Of a stretch of 62,171 nucleotides of DNA, positions 1 through 6,982 are shown one piece after another. The notes below the pieces were generated by a model. That model did no database searches, was not told the origin of the DNA, and worked only from the letters and a program-made list of their open reading frames with translations. Position 1 is the first letter of the stretch, and each line of letters begins with the position of its first letter. Position numbers and translations under genes: made by a program. The DNA comes from a virus, in the IMG/VR virus record IMGVR_UViG_3300044613_000656, positions 1 through 62,171 of that record; one strand, given 5' to 3'.

Positions 1-22
1 GAGCGCACGGATACCCGTTCCC
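1..22 (-). repeat. 22-bp leader element, copy 1
   Basis: This element matches positions 790-811 at 20 of 22 bases. On the minus strand it reads GGGAAC, then GGTATCC, then GTGCGCTC. If the genome is circular, it lies about 40 nt upstream of the minus-strand gene starting at 62130, just downstream of the terminator at 77-104. Copy 2 sits in the same place relative to another terminator and gene. It is probably a promoter or another transcription-start element; I cannot assign -35/-10 boxes with confidence. Confidence 0.55.
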
Positions 23-76
23 GGCGGGAAAATCGGGCCGTAGTACCTGATCGGTCACTTCGTTATTTTTGGGCGC

Positions 77-104
77 AAAAAAACCCCGGAGGGTTAGTCC
101 GGGG
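77..104 (-). terminator. Rho-independent terminator of the 125-643 gene
   Basis: On the minus strand, stem CCCCGGA/TCCGGGG (7 bp) with a 7-nt loop is followed by seven T residues. It lies 20 nt beyond the stop codon of the 125-643 gene and separates it from the next leftward unit, which begins at 62130 if the molecule is circular. Confidence 0.88.
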
Positions 105-124
105 TGTTAAGGGAGGGTTGAGGT

Positions 125-643
125 CTAGGCGTCGGCCTTGATAACCCCATCCTCGATGCAGGCCTCTTGGAAGTGATCCCAGAGGTTTTTGAGGGCATGG
201 CATTGACCCTCGGCGGTCTTGAAGAGGTGGTTTTGAAGCATCCGCGCGGCCTCCTCAACAAACTTGATCTCCTCCTTACCTGAAGATCCGGCCTTGGGTT
301 TGGCGATCCCTGCGGCCTGTTTGACCTCATCCATGAAACGCTTGAGTTTCATGTTGACATTGACCTCGCCAGCGGCCTTGGCGCGATCCTTGACTTGGGT
401 TGTTACCCAGTCATAGGCCAATTGGGCGGGTTTGTGACCCGTCCGGGTGATCTTCAGGATCCAGCGGCGCTTGACGCCATCATCCTTGTCGAAGATCTCA
501 AGCGCCATCAAGGCCGCTTTTCTGACCGCACCCTGTTCTTTCTTGGATACATCTAACCAAGTGTCGAGGGTTGTTTGAAAGGCCGTCAAGGGGACGGGCT
601 GGGTTGCGCCAATGGCGCTTGCGACTGCGGTTTGATCTGACAT
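125..643 (-). CDS. Conserved-looking hypothetical protein, 172 aa
   Basis: I do not recognise the family. The protein is mixed alpha-helical with a basic centre (KRRWILKITRTGHKPAQLAYDW) and an Ala/Lys-rich linker near residues 115-128. The reading frame continues 16 codons further upstream, but I chose the ATG at 643 because GGAGAG lies at the right distance before it. The gene stands alone between two intrinsic terminators, with a long leader that carries the 22-bp element and a TCACA/TGTGA-like dyad, so it is probably a separately regulated early gene. No catalytic motif is visible. Confidence 0.75.
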   Translation of the reverse strand: MSDQTAVASAIGATQPVPLTAFQTTLDTWLDVSKKEQGAVRKAALMALEIFDKDDGVKRRWILKITRTGHKPAQLAYDWVTTQVKDRAKAAGEVNVNMKLKRFMDEVKQAAGIAKPKAGSSGKEEIKFVEEAARMLQNHLFKTAEGQCHALKNLWDHFQEACIEDGVIKADA

Positions 644-749
644 TTTACTCTCCAGTATGTTGTCAGGTTGCCCGGTTATCCGGGATGTCATGCGGAATTG
701 CAGGACATAAGATTAAGACCGGGTTGCGGGTTGTTTGTTCCCTAAGATG

Positions 750-760
750 TCACAACGTGA
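750..760. promoter_or_regulatory. TCACA-A-CGTGA dyad (operator candidate)
   Basis: One mismatch from the dyad TCACA-N1/2-TGTGA that recurs upstream of several minus-strand genes. Here it lies 107 nt upstream of the start at 643 and about 30 nt downstream (in transcription order) of the 22-bp element. It is preceded on the minus strand by CAGACA, similar to the AGACGGGAA that precedes the sites at 59050 and 61116. Confidence 0.5.
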
Positions 761-789
761 TTGTCTGACGGCATGGAGGCTAGGCGAGA

Positions 790-811
790 GAGCGCACGTA
801 TACCAGTTCCC
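790..811 (-). repeat. 22-bp leader element, copy 2
   Basis: Second copy of the element at 1-22 (20/22 identical). On the minus strand it reads GGGAACTGGTATACGTGCGC then TC. It lies directly after the terminator at 822-847 and heads the leader of the 125-643 gene. The part TGGTATAC resembles an extended -10 box, but no good -35 lies at the proper distance. A phage-specific promoter is the simplest reading. Confidence 0.55.
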
Positions 812-821
812 TAGGGGCAAT

Positions 822-847
822 AAAAAACCCGGCGATGTTCTGCCGGG
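822..847 (-). terminator. Rho-independent terminator after the 868-1751 small-gene group
   Basis: On the minus strand, stem CCCGGC/GCCGGG with an 8-nt loop is followed by a run of T residues. It lies 20 nt past the stop of the 49-aa gene at 868-1017 and ends the leftward unit that starts at 1751. Confidence 0.85.
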
Positions 848-867
848 CCAACTTGGAAATCAGGGAA

Positions 868-1017
868 TCAGGTGAGCATGGAGTATTTTTTGTTGTGGTG
901 CCTGATCATCTGCCATGCCACGAATATTGCCCACAGGTCGTTGCCCATCCAAACACAGTACCAAAACCCGTAATTCCTTAGATCGTCTTGCAATTGCCAT
1001 ATGTTGTAGGTCTTCAT
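868..1017 (-). CDS. Small hypothetical protein, 49 aa, Trp/aromatic-rich
   Basis: The translation starts MKTYNIWQLQDD, has a hydrophobic aromatic stretch (YGFWYCVWMGNDLWAIFVAW) and ends in a basic tail. An AAAGGA ribosome site precedes the ATG, and the start is 10 nt after the stop of the upstream gene at 1028-1180. The hydrophobic segment could be a single membrane helix, but it is interrupted by Asn-Asp, so a soluble small protein is also possible. Family unknown. Confidence 0.6.
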   Translation of the reverse strand: MKTYNIWQLQDDLRNYGFWYCVWMGNDLWAIFVAWQMIRHHNKKYSMLT

Positions 1018-1027
1018 ATTGATTCCT

Positions 1028-1180
1028 TTACTCTATTGGATTTTTGGCTATAAATTCGACCATCTTTTGATACATCTCTCCGCCGGTTATCTCTCCGAAT
1101 TCCCATTTGTTATGGAATTCTTGAATCAGGGAAAGGATTTTCTCTGCTAACTCTAGGTCTTTGTCTTTCATATGTCCCAT
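1028..1180 (-). CDS. Small acidic hypothetical protein, 50 aa
   Basis: The translation MGHMKDKDLELAEKILSLIQ continues as a helical, charged protein. Two in-frame ATGs (1180 and 1171) are possible and neither has a strong ribosome site. It follows the GAAA-loop hairpin at 1189-1208 and precedes the 49-aa gene, so the small left-arm genes form one unit. Function unknown. Confidence 0.55.
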   Translation of the reverse strand: MGHMKDKDLELAEKILSLIQEFHNKWEFGEITGGEMYQKMVEFIAKNPIE

Positions 1181-1188
1181 GTTCTAAT

Positions 1189-1208
1189 CGGGCGGGTTTC
1201 CCCGCCCG
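1189..1208 (-). other. GC hairpin with GAAA tetraloop, copy 1
   Basis: On the minus strand, CGGGCGGG-GAAA-CCCGCCCG forms a perfect 8-bp stem with a GNRA loop. An identical copy lies at 1446-1465. Each copy sits immediately between two small minus-strand genes. There is no T-run, so it is more likely an RNA stabiliser, processing barrier or protein-binding hairpin than an intrinsic terminator. Confidence 0.7.
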
Positions 1209-1215
1209 TCTCCGT

Positions 1216-1437
1216 TTAGTTTAGTTTTAGAAGAACTACCATGTGCATCTTGTTGTACCGCAACATAATCTTACTGATGCCATCGCGGATTAGATCAGGC
1301 ACTTGGCTTTTGCTAACATATCCACTCAACCGTATGTCCTGAATAACGAAATCCTTGTTGGCATCCCAATCCGCCAGTGCCTTGGCTTTACTGGTGTAAT
1401 CCCTGCCGTATGCGGGACTGATAGTGATTGATCTCAT
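1216..1437 (-). CDS. Hypothetical protein, 73 aa
   Basis: Small basic mixed alpha/beta protein (MRSITISPAYGRDYTSKAKA). The segment DWDANKDFVIQDIRLSGYVS looks structured. It is flanked on both sides by identical GAAA-loop hairpins and sits in the left-arm small-gene unit. I do not recognise the family. No strong ribosome site is visible because the hairpin is directly upstream. Confidence 0.6.
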   Translation of the reverse strand: MRSITISPAYGRDYTSKAKALADWDANKDFVIQDIRLSGYVSKSQVPDLIRDGISKIMLRYNKMHMVVLLKLN

Positions 1438-1445
1438 GTATTTAC

Positions 1446-1465
1446 CGGGCGGGTTTCCCCGCCCG
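1446..1465 (-). other. GC hairpin with GAAA tetraloop, copy 2
   Basis: Identical 20-nt hairpin to 1189-1208, between the genes at 1473-1751 and 1216-1437. The flanking bases GTCTCCG are also shared, so the duplicated block is a little longer than the stem. Confidence 0.7.
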
Positions 1466-1472
1466 TCTCCGG

Positions 1473-1751
1473 TTATTGTTGGTTAAAGGCCTTGACCAAA
1501 CGGTTCAAGATTCGGATGGCGTGCTCTGCTTGCCGTTGACGGGCTTTTAACCTATCAGAGTGCATTGCGTCATGGACGATCCAGTCCATAAAGTGTTGAA
1601 CCTCTTCGGCACCGCCGCGAGCATTAGCCTCATGCAGATTCTCCACAAGGCCTTGGATATGTGAGCGAACCCTGCCCTGCTCACGCTTTAGCCCGTCAAG
1701 GGCGTAGAGTAGTTCACCGGTAGTGAACTGAGGTGTATTGCGATCATCCAT
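1473..1751 (-). CDS. Hypothetical helical protein, 92 aa
   Basis: An alpha-helical, Arg/His-rich protein (TTGELLYALDGLKREQGRVR, then a second helix ending in AEHAIRILNRLVKAF). Ribosome site GGAG lies in the loop of an inverted repeat GTTAA...TTAAC (1752-1770), so initiation may be modulated by RNA folding. Directly upstream is a triple CCTAGYA operator-like array. First gene of the left-arm unit; function unknown. Confidence 0.65.
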   Translation of the reverse strand: MDDRNTPQFTTGELLYALDGLKREQGRVRSHIQGLVENLHEANARGGAEEVQHFMDWIVHDAMHSDRLKARQRQAEHAIRILNRLVKAFNQQ

Positions 1752-1771
1752 GTTAATTCTCCAAGTTAACG

Positions 1772-1797
1772 CCTAGTAAATACTAGGTAATGCTAGG
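1772..1797. promoter_or_regulatory. Operator-like array of three CCTAGYA half-sites
   Basis: CCTAGTA-AA-TACTAGG is a perfect dyad with a 2-nt spacer (1772-1787). A third related half-site, TGCTAGG, follows at 1791-1797. The array lies about 20-45 nt upstream of the minus-strand start at 1751, where a repressor or activator would act. Candidate binders in this genome are the HTH proteins at 44145 and 52225. Confidence 0.55.
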
Positions 1798-2076
1798 ACT
1801 GGGCTAAACCCGATTTGTTCCCGGCGACCCCTACCGGTGGGGCATCCCCCCCTATGGCTGTCCGGGCGGGACTCCGCTATAACACATTAATCCGCGCACC
1901 CGATTAGCATTTTTTGAAACCAACTGTCCGTCATAGTTCCCCTTATCCAAACTTCTCTAAACATCTCAACATATCTTTTACTAACCCCCTCCCCTAACTC
2001 GCGGTTTTCCCAAGTCCTTAATTAAGTTCCCACAGACCCACCCCCCTTCTTTTTATTTACCTCCCTACCCCGGGGT

Positions 2077-2131
2077 ACTCCCCCCGGAAACTCACCATTT
2101 TTCAACTCCCCCCGGAAACTCACTATTTTTT
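2077..2131. repeat. Two tandem ~26-nt direct repeats, 28-nt period
   Basis: The unit ACTCCCCCCGGAAACTCAC followed by Y-ATTTTT occurs at 2077-2102 and 2105-2131 with one clear substitution (C/T). It sits about 45 nt upstream of the small terminase start and could be a terminase-binding (pac/cos-like) or regulator site. No third copy was seen nearby. Confidence 0.65.
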
Positions 2132-2138
2132 AAACTTC

Positions 2139-2167
2139 TTCACATTTCCCAATAATTTCTTTACACT
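2139..2167 (+). promoter_or_regulatory. Candidate sigma70-type promoter for the virion operon
   Basis: TTCACA (5/6 to TTGACA), a 17-nt spacer, then TACACT (4/6 to TATAAT). The -10 ends 8 nt before the terminase ATG at 2176, so transcription would begin at or one or two bases before the start codon. This fits the absence of any ribosome site there. The boxes are weak enough that chance cannot be excluded. Confidence 0.35.
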
Positions 2168-2175
2168 CCCCGCTC

Positions 2176-2772
2176 ATGCAACTACTCGAACCCGAGGCAA
2201 ACGTCGATATCCCTTTGAGGGACTACGACTACAAAGATGTTTACGAGAAGGCCAAAATAGCCTGTGCTACGGCGTTGCGCCTAAACGAAATGGGTATGCC
2301 TATAGAACTTGAGGAAGAGGACGATCTCTTTGCTAAACAAGTTATAACCCAAGAGGTAAAGCCCACCACGAAACAAATATTCAAACCCGGGGTGGCAATC
2401 AAGTTAGGGGCACTATTAGAAGAGTACGAAGTGCAAGTGGCAAAAGATGCCGCTCAGTTACGCACAGTCGCTACTAATAAACTAATTGAGATGCTAGACG
2501 ACCCAGATCCCAAGGTGCGTCTTAAGTCTGTGGAGTTAATTGGAAAGATTGCAGACGTTGGGCTTTTTGCCGAGCGCACTCAGATCACGATTATCAATAA
2601 GTCAACCGAAGAGTTAGAGCGAGAGTTAGTTGGCCTATTTAAAGATTACGTTGATGTAGAGGCAAGAGAAGTAACAAAGGTAGAACAGTTAATGTCTGAA
2701 GAAGTGCAAGACGTTGAAGAGATTAAGGCAGAGGAACAAGAAGTAGAAGAAGTGGATGCGGAAGATAAATAG
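2176..2772 (+). CDS. terS: Probable terminase small subunit, 198 aa
   Basis: The gene lies immediately before the large terminase, with no gap (stop at 2770-2772, next ATG at 2773). The middle of the protein is helical and HEAT-like (LIEMLDDPDPKVRLKSVELIGKIADV), a feature I associate with small terminases of aquatic phages. The C-terminal 30 residues are almost entirely Glu/Asp/Val. Small terminases bind the packaging site and regulate the large-subunit ATPase. The call rests on position and helical pattern, not on a clear motif. No ribosome site precedes the ATG. Confidence 0.65.
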   Translation: MQLLEPEANVDIPLRDYDYKDVYEKAKIACATALRLNEMGMPIELEEEDDLFAKQVITQEVKPTTKQIFKPGVAIKLGALLEEYEVQVAKDAAQLRTVATNKLIEMLDDPDPKVRLKSVELIGKIADVGLFAERTQITIINKSTEELERELVGLFKDYVDVEAREVTKVEQLMSEEVQDVEEIKAEEQEVEEVDAEDK

Positions 2773-4287
2773 ATGGGTGCATCCGAACTTAGTCCTGAAC
2801 TACTTGAGCAGGTCTTACCAAAACTACCGATAGATAAACAAGCGGTTGCTAAACAGATCTTGGAGGAACTCTCCAAGCGCAAACGCAAAAATAAAGCACA
2901 AGACAAATTTTTAGATTTTGTCAATGCAATGTGGGAGACATTTATACATGGACGGCATCACGAGATCATGGCAGAAGCCTTCGAGCGAGTGGCTCGCGGG
3001 GAACTTAAACGTCTCATCATCAACATGCCACCCCGACATACAAAATCTGAGTTCGCCTCTTACCTGCTACCCGCGTGGTTCCTTGGAAAATACCCTACAA
3101 AAAAGGTCATTCAGACAAGCCACACCGCAGAACTTGCAACAGACTTCGGACGTAAAGTGCGAAATCTCGTTGACAGTGAAAATTACAAAGCCATCTTCCC
3201 CAAGGTCTCACTACAGTCAGACAGCAAGGCTGCTGGACGATGGAACACTTCCCACGGCGGCACATACTTTGCTATTGGTGTGGGCGGCGCTGTCACAGGT
3301 AAAGGTGCAGACCTCTTGATCATTGATGATCCGCACTCAGAACAAGAAGCGATTCTTGCTGAAGTTAATCCTGACATCTACGACAAGGTATACGAGTGGT
3401 ATTCATCTGGCCCACGTCAGCGTTTGCAACCCGGTGGATCAATCGTGATGGTGATGACACGTTGGAGCAAACGTGATCTAACAGCGCAAGTAATTAAAGC
3501 AAGTGTGCAACGTGGTGGTGAAGAGTGGGAAGTAATTGAACTACCTGCGATCCTACCAAGTGGCAATCCACTGTGGCCTCAGTTTTGGAGCCTAGAAGAA
3601 TTAACTGCACTGAAAGATGAACTACCAATTCACAAATGGAACGCACAGTACATGCAAGCACCAACAGGTGCAGAAGGTGCGTTAATAAAACGTGAGTGGT
3701 GGAAGGTGTGGGAACACGATAAACCACCTAAGTGTGATTACATTATTCAGTCATGGGATACAGCGTTTAGTAAAACTAGCCGCTCTGACTTTAGTGCGTG
3801 TATAACGCTTGGCATTTTTCATCCAGAAGATTCACCGAACCCGCAGATAATTTTGCTCGATGCGTTTAAAGAGCGACTTGAGTTTCCAGAGTTAAAAGAA
3901 AAAGCGCTTGAGTTGTATAAAGACTACGAGCCAGACTGTTGCATCATTGAAGCAAAAGCAGCCGGTGCACCTCTGGTGTATGAACTGCGTTCTATGGGTA
4001 TCCCTGTGCAGGACTACATACCAAGCAGGGGTAATGACAAGATTACCCGGGTCAACTCAATTGCTGATATTTTTGCTTCGGGTCTGGTGTACGCCCCGGA
4101 TGCTCGGTGGGCAGAAGAGGTAATAGAAGAGTATGCTTCGTTTCCAGCAGGCGAGCATGATGACTTAGTGGACGCAATGACACAGGCTCTGATACGCTTT
4201 CGGCATGGCGGGCTTATTCGCCTAGAATCCGATGAGCCGGATGATCCTAGTTTTTTCAAGTCGCGGCGTTCCAAGGGGTATTACTAA
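2773..4287 (+). CDS. terL: Terminase large subunit, 504 aa
   Basis: DNA-packaging motor ATPase and headful nuclease. The ATPase domain has a deviant Walker A NMPPRHTKSE (around residues 84-93), Walker B LLIIDDPHSE (acidic pair about residues 185-186) and coupling motif MTRW. The RNase H-like nuclease domain shows QSWDTAF (Asp near 329), IIEAKAAG and a final HDDLVDAM, the expected three acidic clusters. In the phosphate loop the usual glycine of HGKS is threonine. Length is typical. It forms an operon with small terminase and portal. Confidence 0.97.
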   Translation: MGASELSPELLEQVLPKLPIDKQAVAKQILEELSKRKRKNKAQDKFLDFVNAMWETFIHGRHHEIMAEAFERVARGELKRLIINMPPRHTKSEFASYLLPAWFLGKYPTKKVIQTSHTAELATDFGRKVRNLVDSENYKAIFPKVSLQSDSKAAGRWNTSHGGTYFAIGVGGAVTGKGADLLIIDDPHSEQEAILAEVNPDIYDKVYEWYSSGPRQRLQPGGSIVMVMTRWSKRDLTAQVIKASVQRGGEEWEVIELPAILPSGNPLWPQFWSLEELTALKDELPIHKWNAQYMQAPTGAEGALIKREWWKVWEHDKPPKCDYIIQSWDTAFSKTSRSDFSACITLGIFHPEDSPNPQIILLDAFKERLEFPELKEKALELYKDYEPDCCIIEAKAAGAPLVYELRSMGIPVQDYIPSRGNDKITRVNSIADIFASGLVYAPDARWAEEVIEEYASFPAGEHDDLVDAMTQALIRFRHGGLIRLESDEPDDPSFFKSRRSKGYY

Positions 4288-4297
4288 AGGATGAGAT

Positions 4298-6748
4298 ATG
4301 GCAATCGATAAGGCTATAACGCAAGCCCCGTTGGGGTTAGATCAAGAGTTAATGTCCTCTGAGCCGGATATTGAGATCGAGATTGAAGACCCTGAATCGG
4401 TAGAAATACGGGCCGGGGGGCTAGAAATAGAGATTGCCAAGGGCGGGGGCGGCGAGGGTATTGATGAGTTCACCGCCAACCTAGCCGAGTATTTGGACGA
4501 AGGCGCCCTGTCCGACCTAGCAGGGGAAATGCTAGAAAACTTCCAAACGGACAAGGACTCCCGCAAAGATTGGGAAAAGACGTACTTTGACGGGCTAGAG
4601 TTGCTAGGCTTAAACATGCAAGAGCGCATGGAGCCTTGGGAAGGGGCATGCGGGGTGTTCCACCCGATCCTGTCTGAGGCCGTAGTTCGCTTCCAAGCCG
4701 ACTCCATCATGGAGACTTTCCCTGCCAGTGGCCCCGTGCGGACACAGATTATTGGGAAAATCACTAAAACTAAGGAAGATGCAGCCGCCCGTGTCCGTGA
4801 AGACATGAACTACCAACTCACGGTCAAGATGCCTGAGTATCGTGCAGAGCACGAAAGAATGTTGTGGAGCCTAGCCTTGGCGGGTTCGGCCTTCAAAAAG
4901 GTCTACTTTGACCCAAATCTTGATCGTCAAGTCGCTGTTTTCATCCCAGCCGAGGATTTTGTGGTGCCCTATGGGGCCTCAGATCTGCTGACCTGTGAGC
5001 GCTACACCCATGTGATGCGGAAAACAGTCAACGAAGTCAAGAAATTACAGATTGCTGGCTTTTACCGAGACATTGACTTACCCGAACCAGAGTATGGGTC
5101 GGTAGATCGTAGCGATTTAAAGGCTCAAAGTGACGAAGCAAACATTGTTCACGACGACAGATATCAGATTTTGGAGATGCACGTCGATTTGGACATTGAA
5201 GACGACCCGCTTCGGGACGAGAACGGCATCGCTATACCCTATGTAGTGTCTGTCGAGAAGCAAACCCAGACGATACTTGCCATTCGGCGCAACTGGAACC
5301 CTGACGACAAACTAAAAGCCAAGCGTTTACACTTTGTTCACTATGTTTACATTCCCGGTTTTGGGTTTTATGGGTATGGGTTAATCCACCTAATCGGTGG
5401 TCATGCCAAATCCAGCACTTCTATACTTCGTCAACTTGTCGATGCGGGCACTTTGGCGAACTTGCCGGGTGGCTTGAAGACCCGTGGACTGCGGATTAAG
5501 GGTGATGACACCCCGATCTCCCCGGGAGAGTTCCGAGATGTAGACGTTGCAAGCGGGAAAATCAGCGAAAACATCGCTTTCTTGCCTTACAAAGAGCCAA
5601 GTCAGGTGCTATTGGCTCTTATGGATAGGATCGTTGATCAGGGGCGCGGTCTTGCCGCCGTTTCTGAACTAAAGATCACTGACGTAAACAAGGAAACACC
5701 GGTGGGGACTACATTGGCCCTGCTAGAAAGATCTTTAAAGGTGATGTCAGCCGTTCAGGCTCGACTACATGCCTCGATGAAGATGGAATTTGGGCTTTTG
5801 GCGGCAATAATTGCCGAATTTGCCCCCGATGAGTACGAATATGAGCCGCAAACCGATGATGAGATGGTTCCGGCGACCCGAAGCGACTACGAAGTTACAG
5901 AAATCATCCCTGTTTCCGATCCAAATGCGGCAACAATGTCCCAGCGGGTGGTTCAGTACCAAGCAGCCCTCCAATTAGCCCAAACGGCACCCCAGTTATA
6001 CGACATGGCGCAGTTACATAGGCAGATGTTGGAGATTTTGGGGGTACGAAACGTCGCAAAACTGATTCCGACGGCTGAAGATGAGGTTCCAAAGGATCCC
6101 ATCACGGAAAACATGAACGCAATCAACCTAAAACCGCTGAAAGCCTTCATTTATCAGGATCACGAAGCCCATATCCGGGTTCATATGAACTTATTACAAG
6201 ATCCTTTGATGCAACAGATGATTGGGCAGAACCCAGCAGCCCCCCGTATCCAAGCCGCAGCACAGGCACATATTGCCGAGCACTTGGCGTTTGCCTACCG
6301 CCAGCGTATGGAGGAGGCTATGGGTGTTGCCCTGCCGCCGCCTGATATGAAGATGCCTGAGCAGTTTGAGGTTGAGTTGGCCCGTGTCGCGGCCCAAGCC
6401 TCTGACTTGGTGTTGGGTAAGAGTAAGACCGAGATTGCGGCACAGCAGGCTCAGATCGCTGCCAATGACCCGATCACACAGATCCAGAAGCAGGAGTTGG
6501 CGCTAAAAGCAGCGGAAATTGAAAGAAAGTCTAAGAAAGACGCAACGGACGCCGCCGCTAAAGCGGATCAGATCCGCATTGAGGAGGAGCGTATCAAGGC
6601 TCAAGCCGAGATTGAAGGCGCTCGGTTGGGTATAGAAGTTGCCAAGGCCAAAGAAGATATGAAAGGGCGCTTTGAGGCTGAGGGAGTACGTCTAGGGGTA
6701 GACATGGCGCGGTTACGACAAGACAAGTCAAAGCCACCTACCACCTAG
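4298..6748 (+). CDS. Portal protein, 816 aa
   Basis: Dodecameric gate for DNA entry and exit at one capsid vertex. The gene follows large terminase by 10 nt with an AAGGA ribosome site. The body contains portal-like stretches: GMWSLALAGSAFKKVYFDP-type text near residues 190-205, FIPAEDFVVPYGA, and FVHYVYIPGFGFYGYGLIHL. The last ~110 residues are an Ala/Glu/Lys/Gln-rich coiled coil (from about QKQELALKAAEIERKSKKDA), fitting a long barrel-like C-terminus of P22-type portals. An acidic N-terminal 60 residues look disordered. Confidence 0.92.
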   Translation: MAIDKAITQAPLGLDQELMSSEPDIEIEIEDPESVEIRAGGLEIEIAKGGGGEGIDEFTANLAEYLDEGALSDLAGEMLENFQTDKDSRKDWEKTYFDGLELLGLNMQERMEPWEGACGVFHPILSEAVVRFQADSIMETFPASGPVRTQIIGKITKTKEDAAARVREDMNYQLTVKMPEYRAEHERMLWSLALAGSAFKKVYFDPNLDRQVAVFIPAEDFVVPYGASDLLTCERYTHVMRKTVNEVKKLQIAGFYRDIDLPEPEYGSVDRSDLKAQSDEANIVHDDRYQILEMHVDLDIEDDPLRDENGIAIPYVVSVEKQTQTILAIRRNWNPDDKLKAKRLHFVHYVYIPGFGFYGYGLIHLIGGHAKSSTSILRQLVDAGTLANLPGGLKTRGLRIKGDDTPISPGEFRDVDVASGKISENIAFLPYKEPSQVLLALMDRIVDQGRGLAAVSELKITDVNKETPVGTTLALLERSLKVMSAVQARLHASMKMEFGLLAAIIAEFAPDEYEYEPQTDDEMVPATRSDYEVTEIIPVSDPNAATMSQRVVQYQAALQLAQTAPQLYDMAQLHRQMLEILGVRNVAKLIPTAEDEVPKDPITENMNAINLKPLKAFIYQDHEAHIRVHMNLLQDPLMQQMIGQNPAAPRIQAAAQAHIAEHLAFAYRQRMEEAMGVALPPPDMKMPEQFEVELARVAAQASDLVLGKSKTEIAAQQAQIAANDPITQIQKQELALKAAEIERKSKKDATDAAAKADQIRIEEERIKAQAEIEGARLGIEVAKAKEDMKGRFEAEGVRLGVDMARLRQDKSKPPTT

Positions 6749-6757
6749 GAGAACTAA

Positions 6758-6982
6758 ATGTCTACATACATACAAGTAGGGGAAGTTAAGTCTTTTGAGG
6801 AGCAGATTAGAAAAAGACTGCGGGATCACTTAAACAATTCAGCCGACGACCTAGCCACCGGCGGCGCAACGGATTATGCCGATTATCGATTTCGGGTCGG
6901 CGTAATACAAGGACTTGCTATGGCAGAACGGGAAATCCTTGACCTAATCGAAATCGCTAAAAAGGCTGAAGATTCACTATGA
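6758..6982 (+). CDS. Small hypothetical protein in the head operon, 74 aa
   Basis: Helical protein (FEEQIRKRLRDHLNNSADDL, then IQGLAMAEREILDLIEIAKK). AGGAG ribosome site. Its TGA overlaps the next ATG (ATGA at 6979-6982), so it is translationally coupled to the co-chaperonin gene. Possibly a head-assembly accessory; family not recognised. Confidence 0.75.
   Translation: MSTYIQVGEVKSFEEQIRKRLRDHLNNSADDLATGGATDYADYRFRVGVIQGLAMAEREILDLIEIAKKAEDSL

Larger units (their letters stand above)
1798..2175. other. Divergent intergenic region, pyrimidine-rich on the plus strand
   Basis: This lies between the leftward early unit and the rightward terminase operon. From about 1900 on, the plus strand is strongly C/T-rich and G-poor, with many runs of C. 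It contains a tandem 28-nt repeat and a candidate promoter for terminase. A packaging or replication start role is plausible because small terminase lies immediately downstream, but nothing in the sequence proves it. No gene is supported inside. Confidence 0.6.

Noticed and set aside
2646-2924. Minus-strand Ser/Thr-rich ORF opposite terminase
   Set aside because: It is the antisense of the acidic C-terminus of TerS; composition is a mirror artefact and there is no ribosome site.
4342-4806. 154-aa minus-strand ORF opposite the portal gene
   Set aside because: Shadow of the portal gene, Ser/Arg-rich with no plausible start or family.
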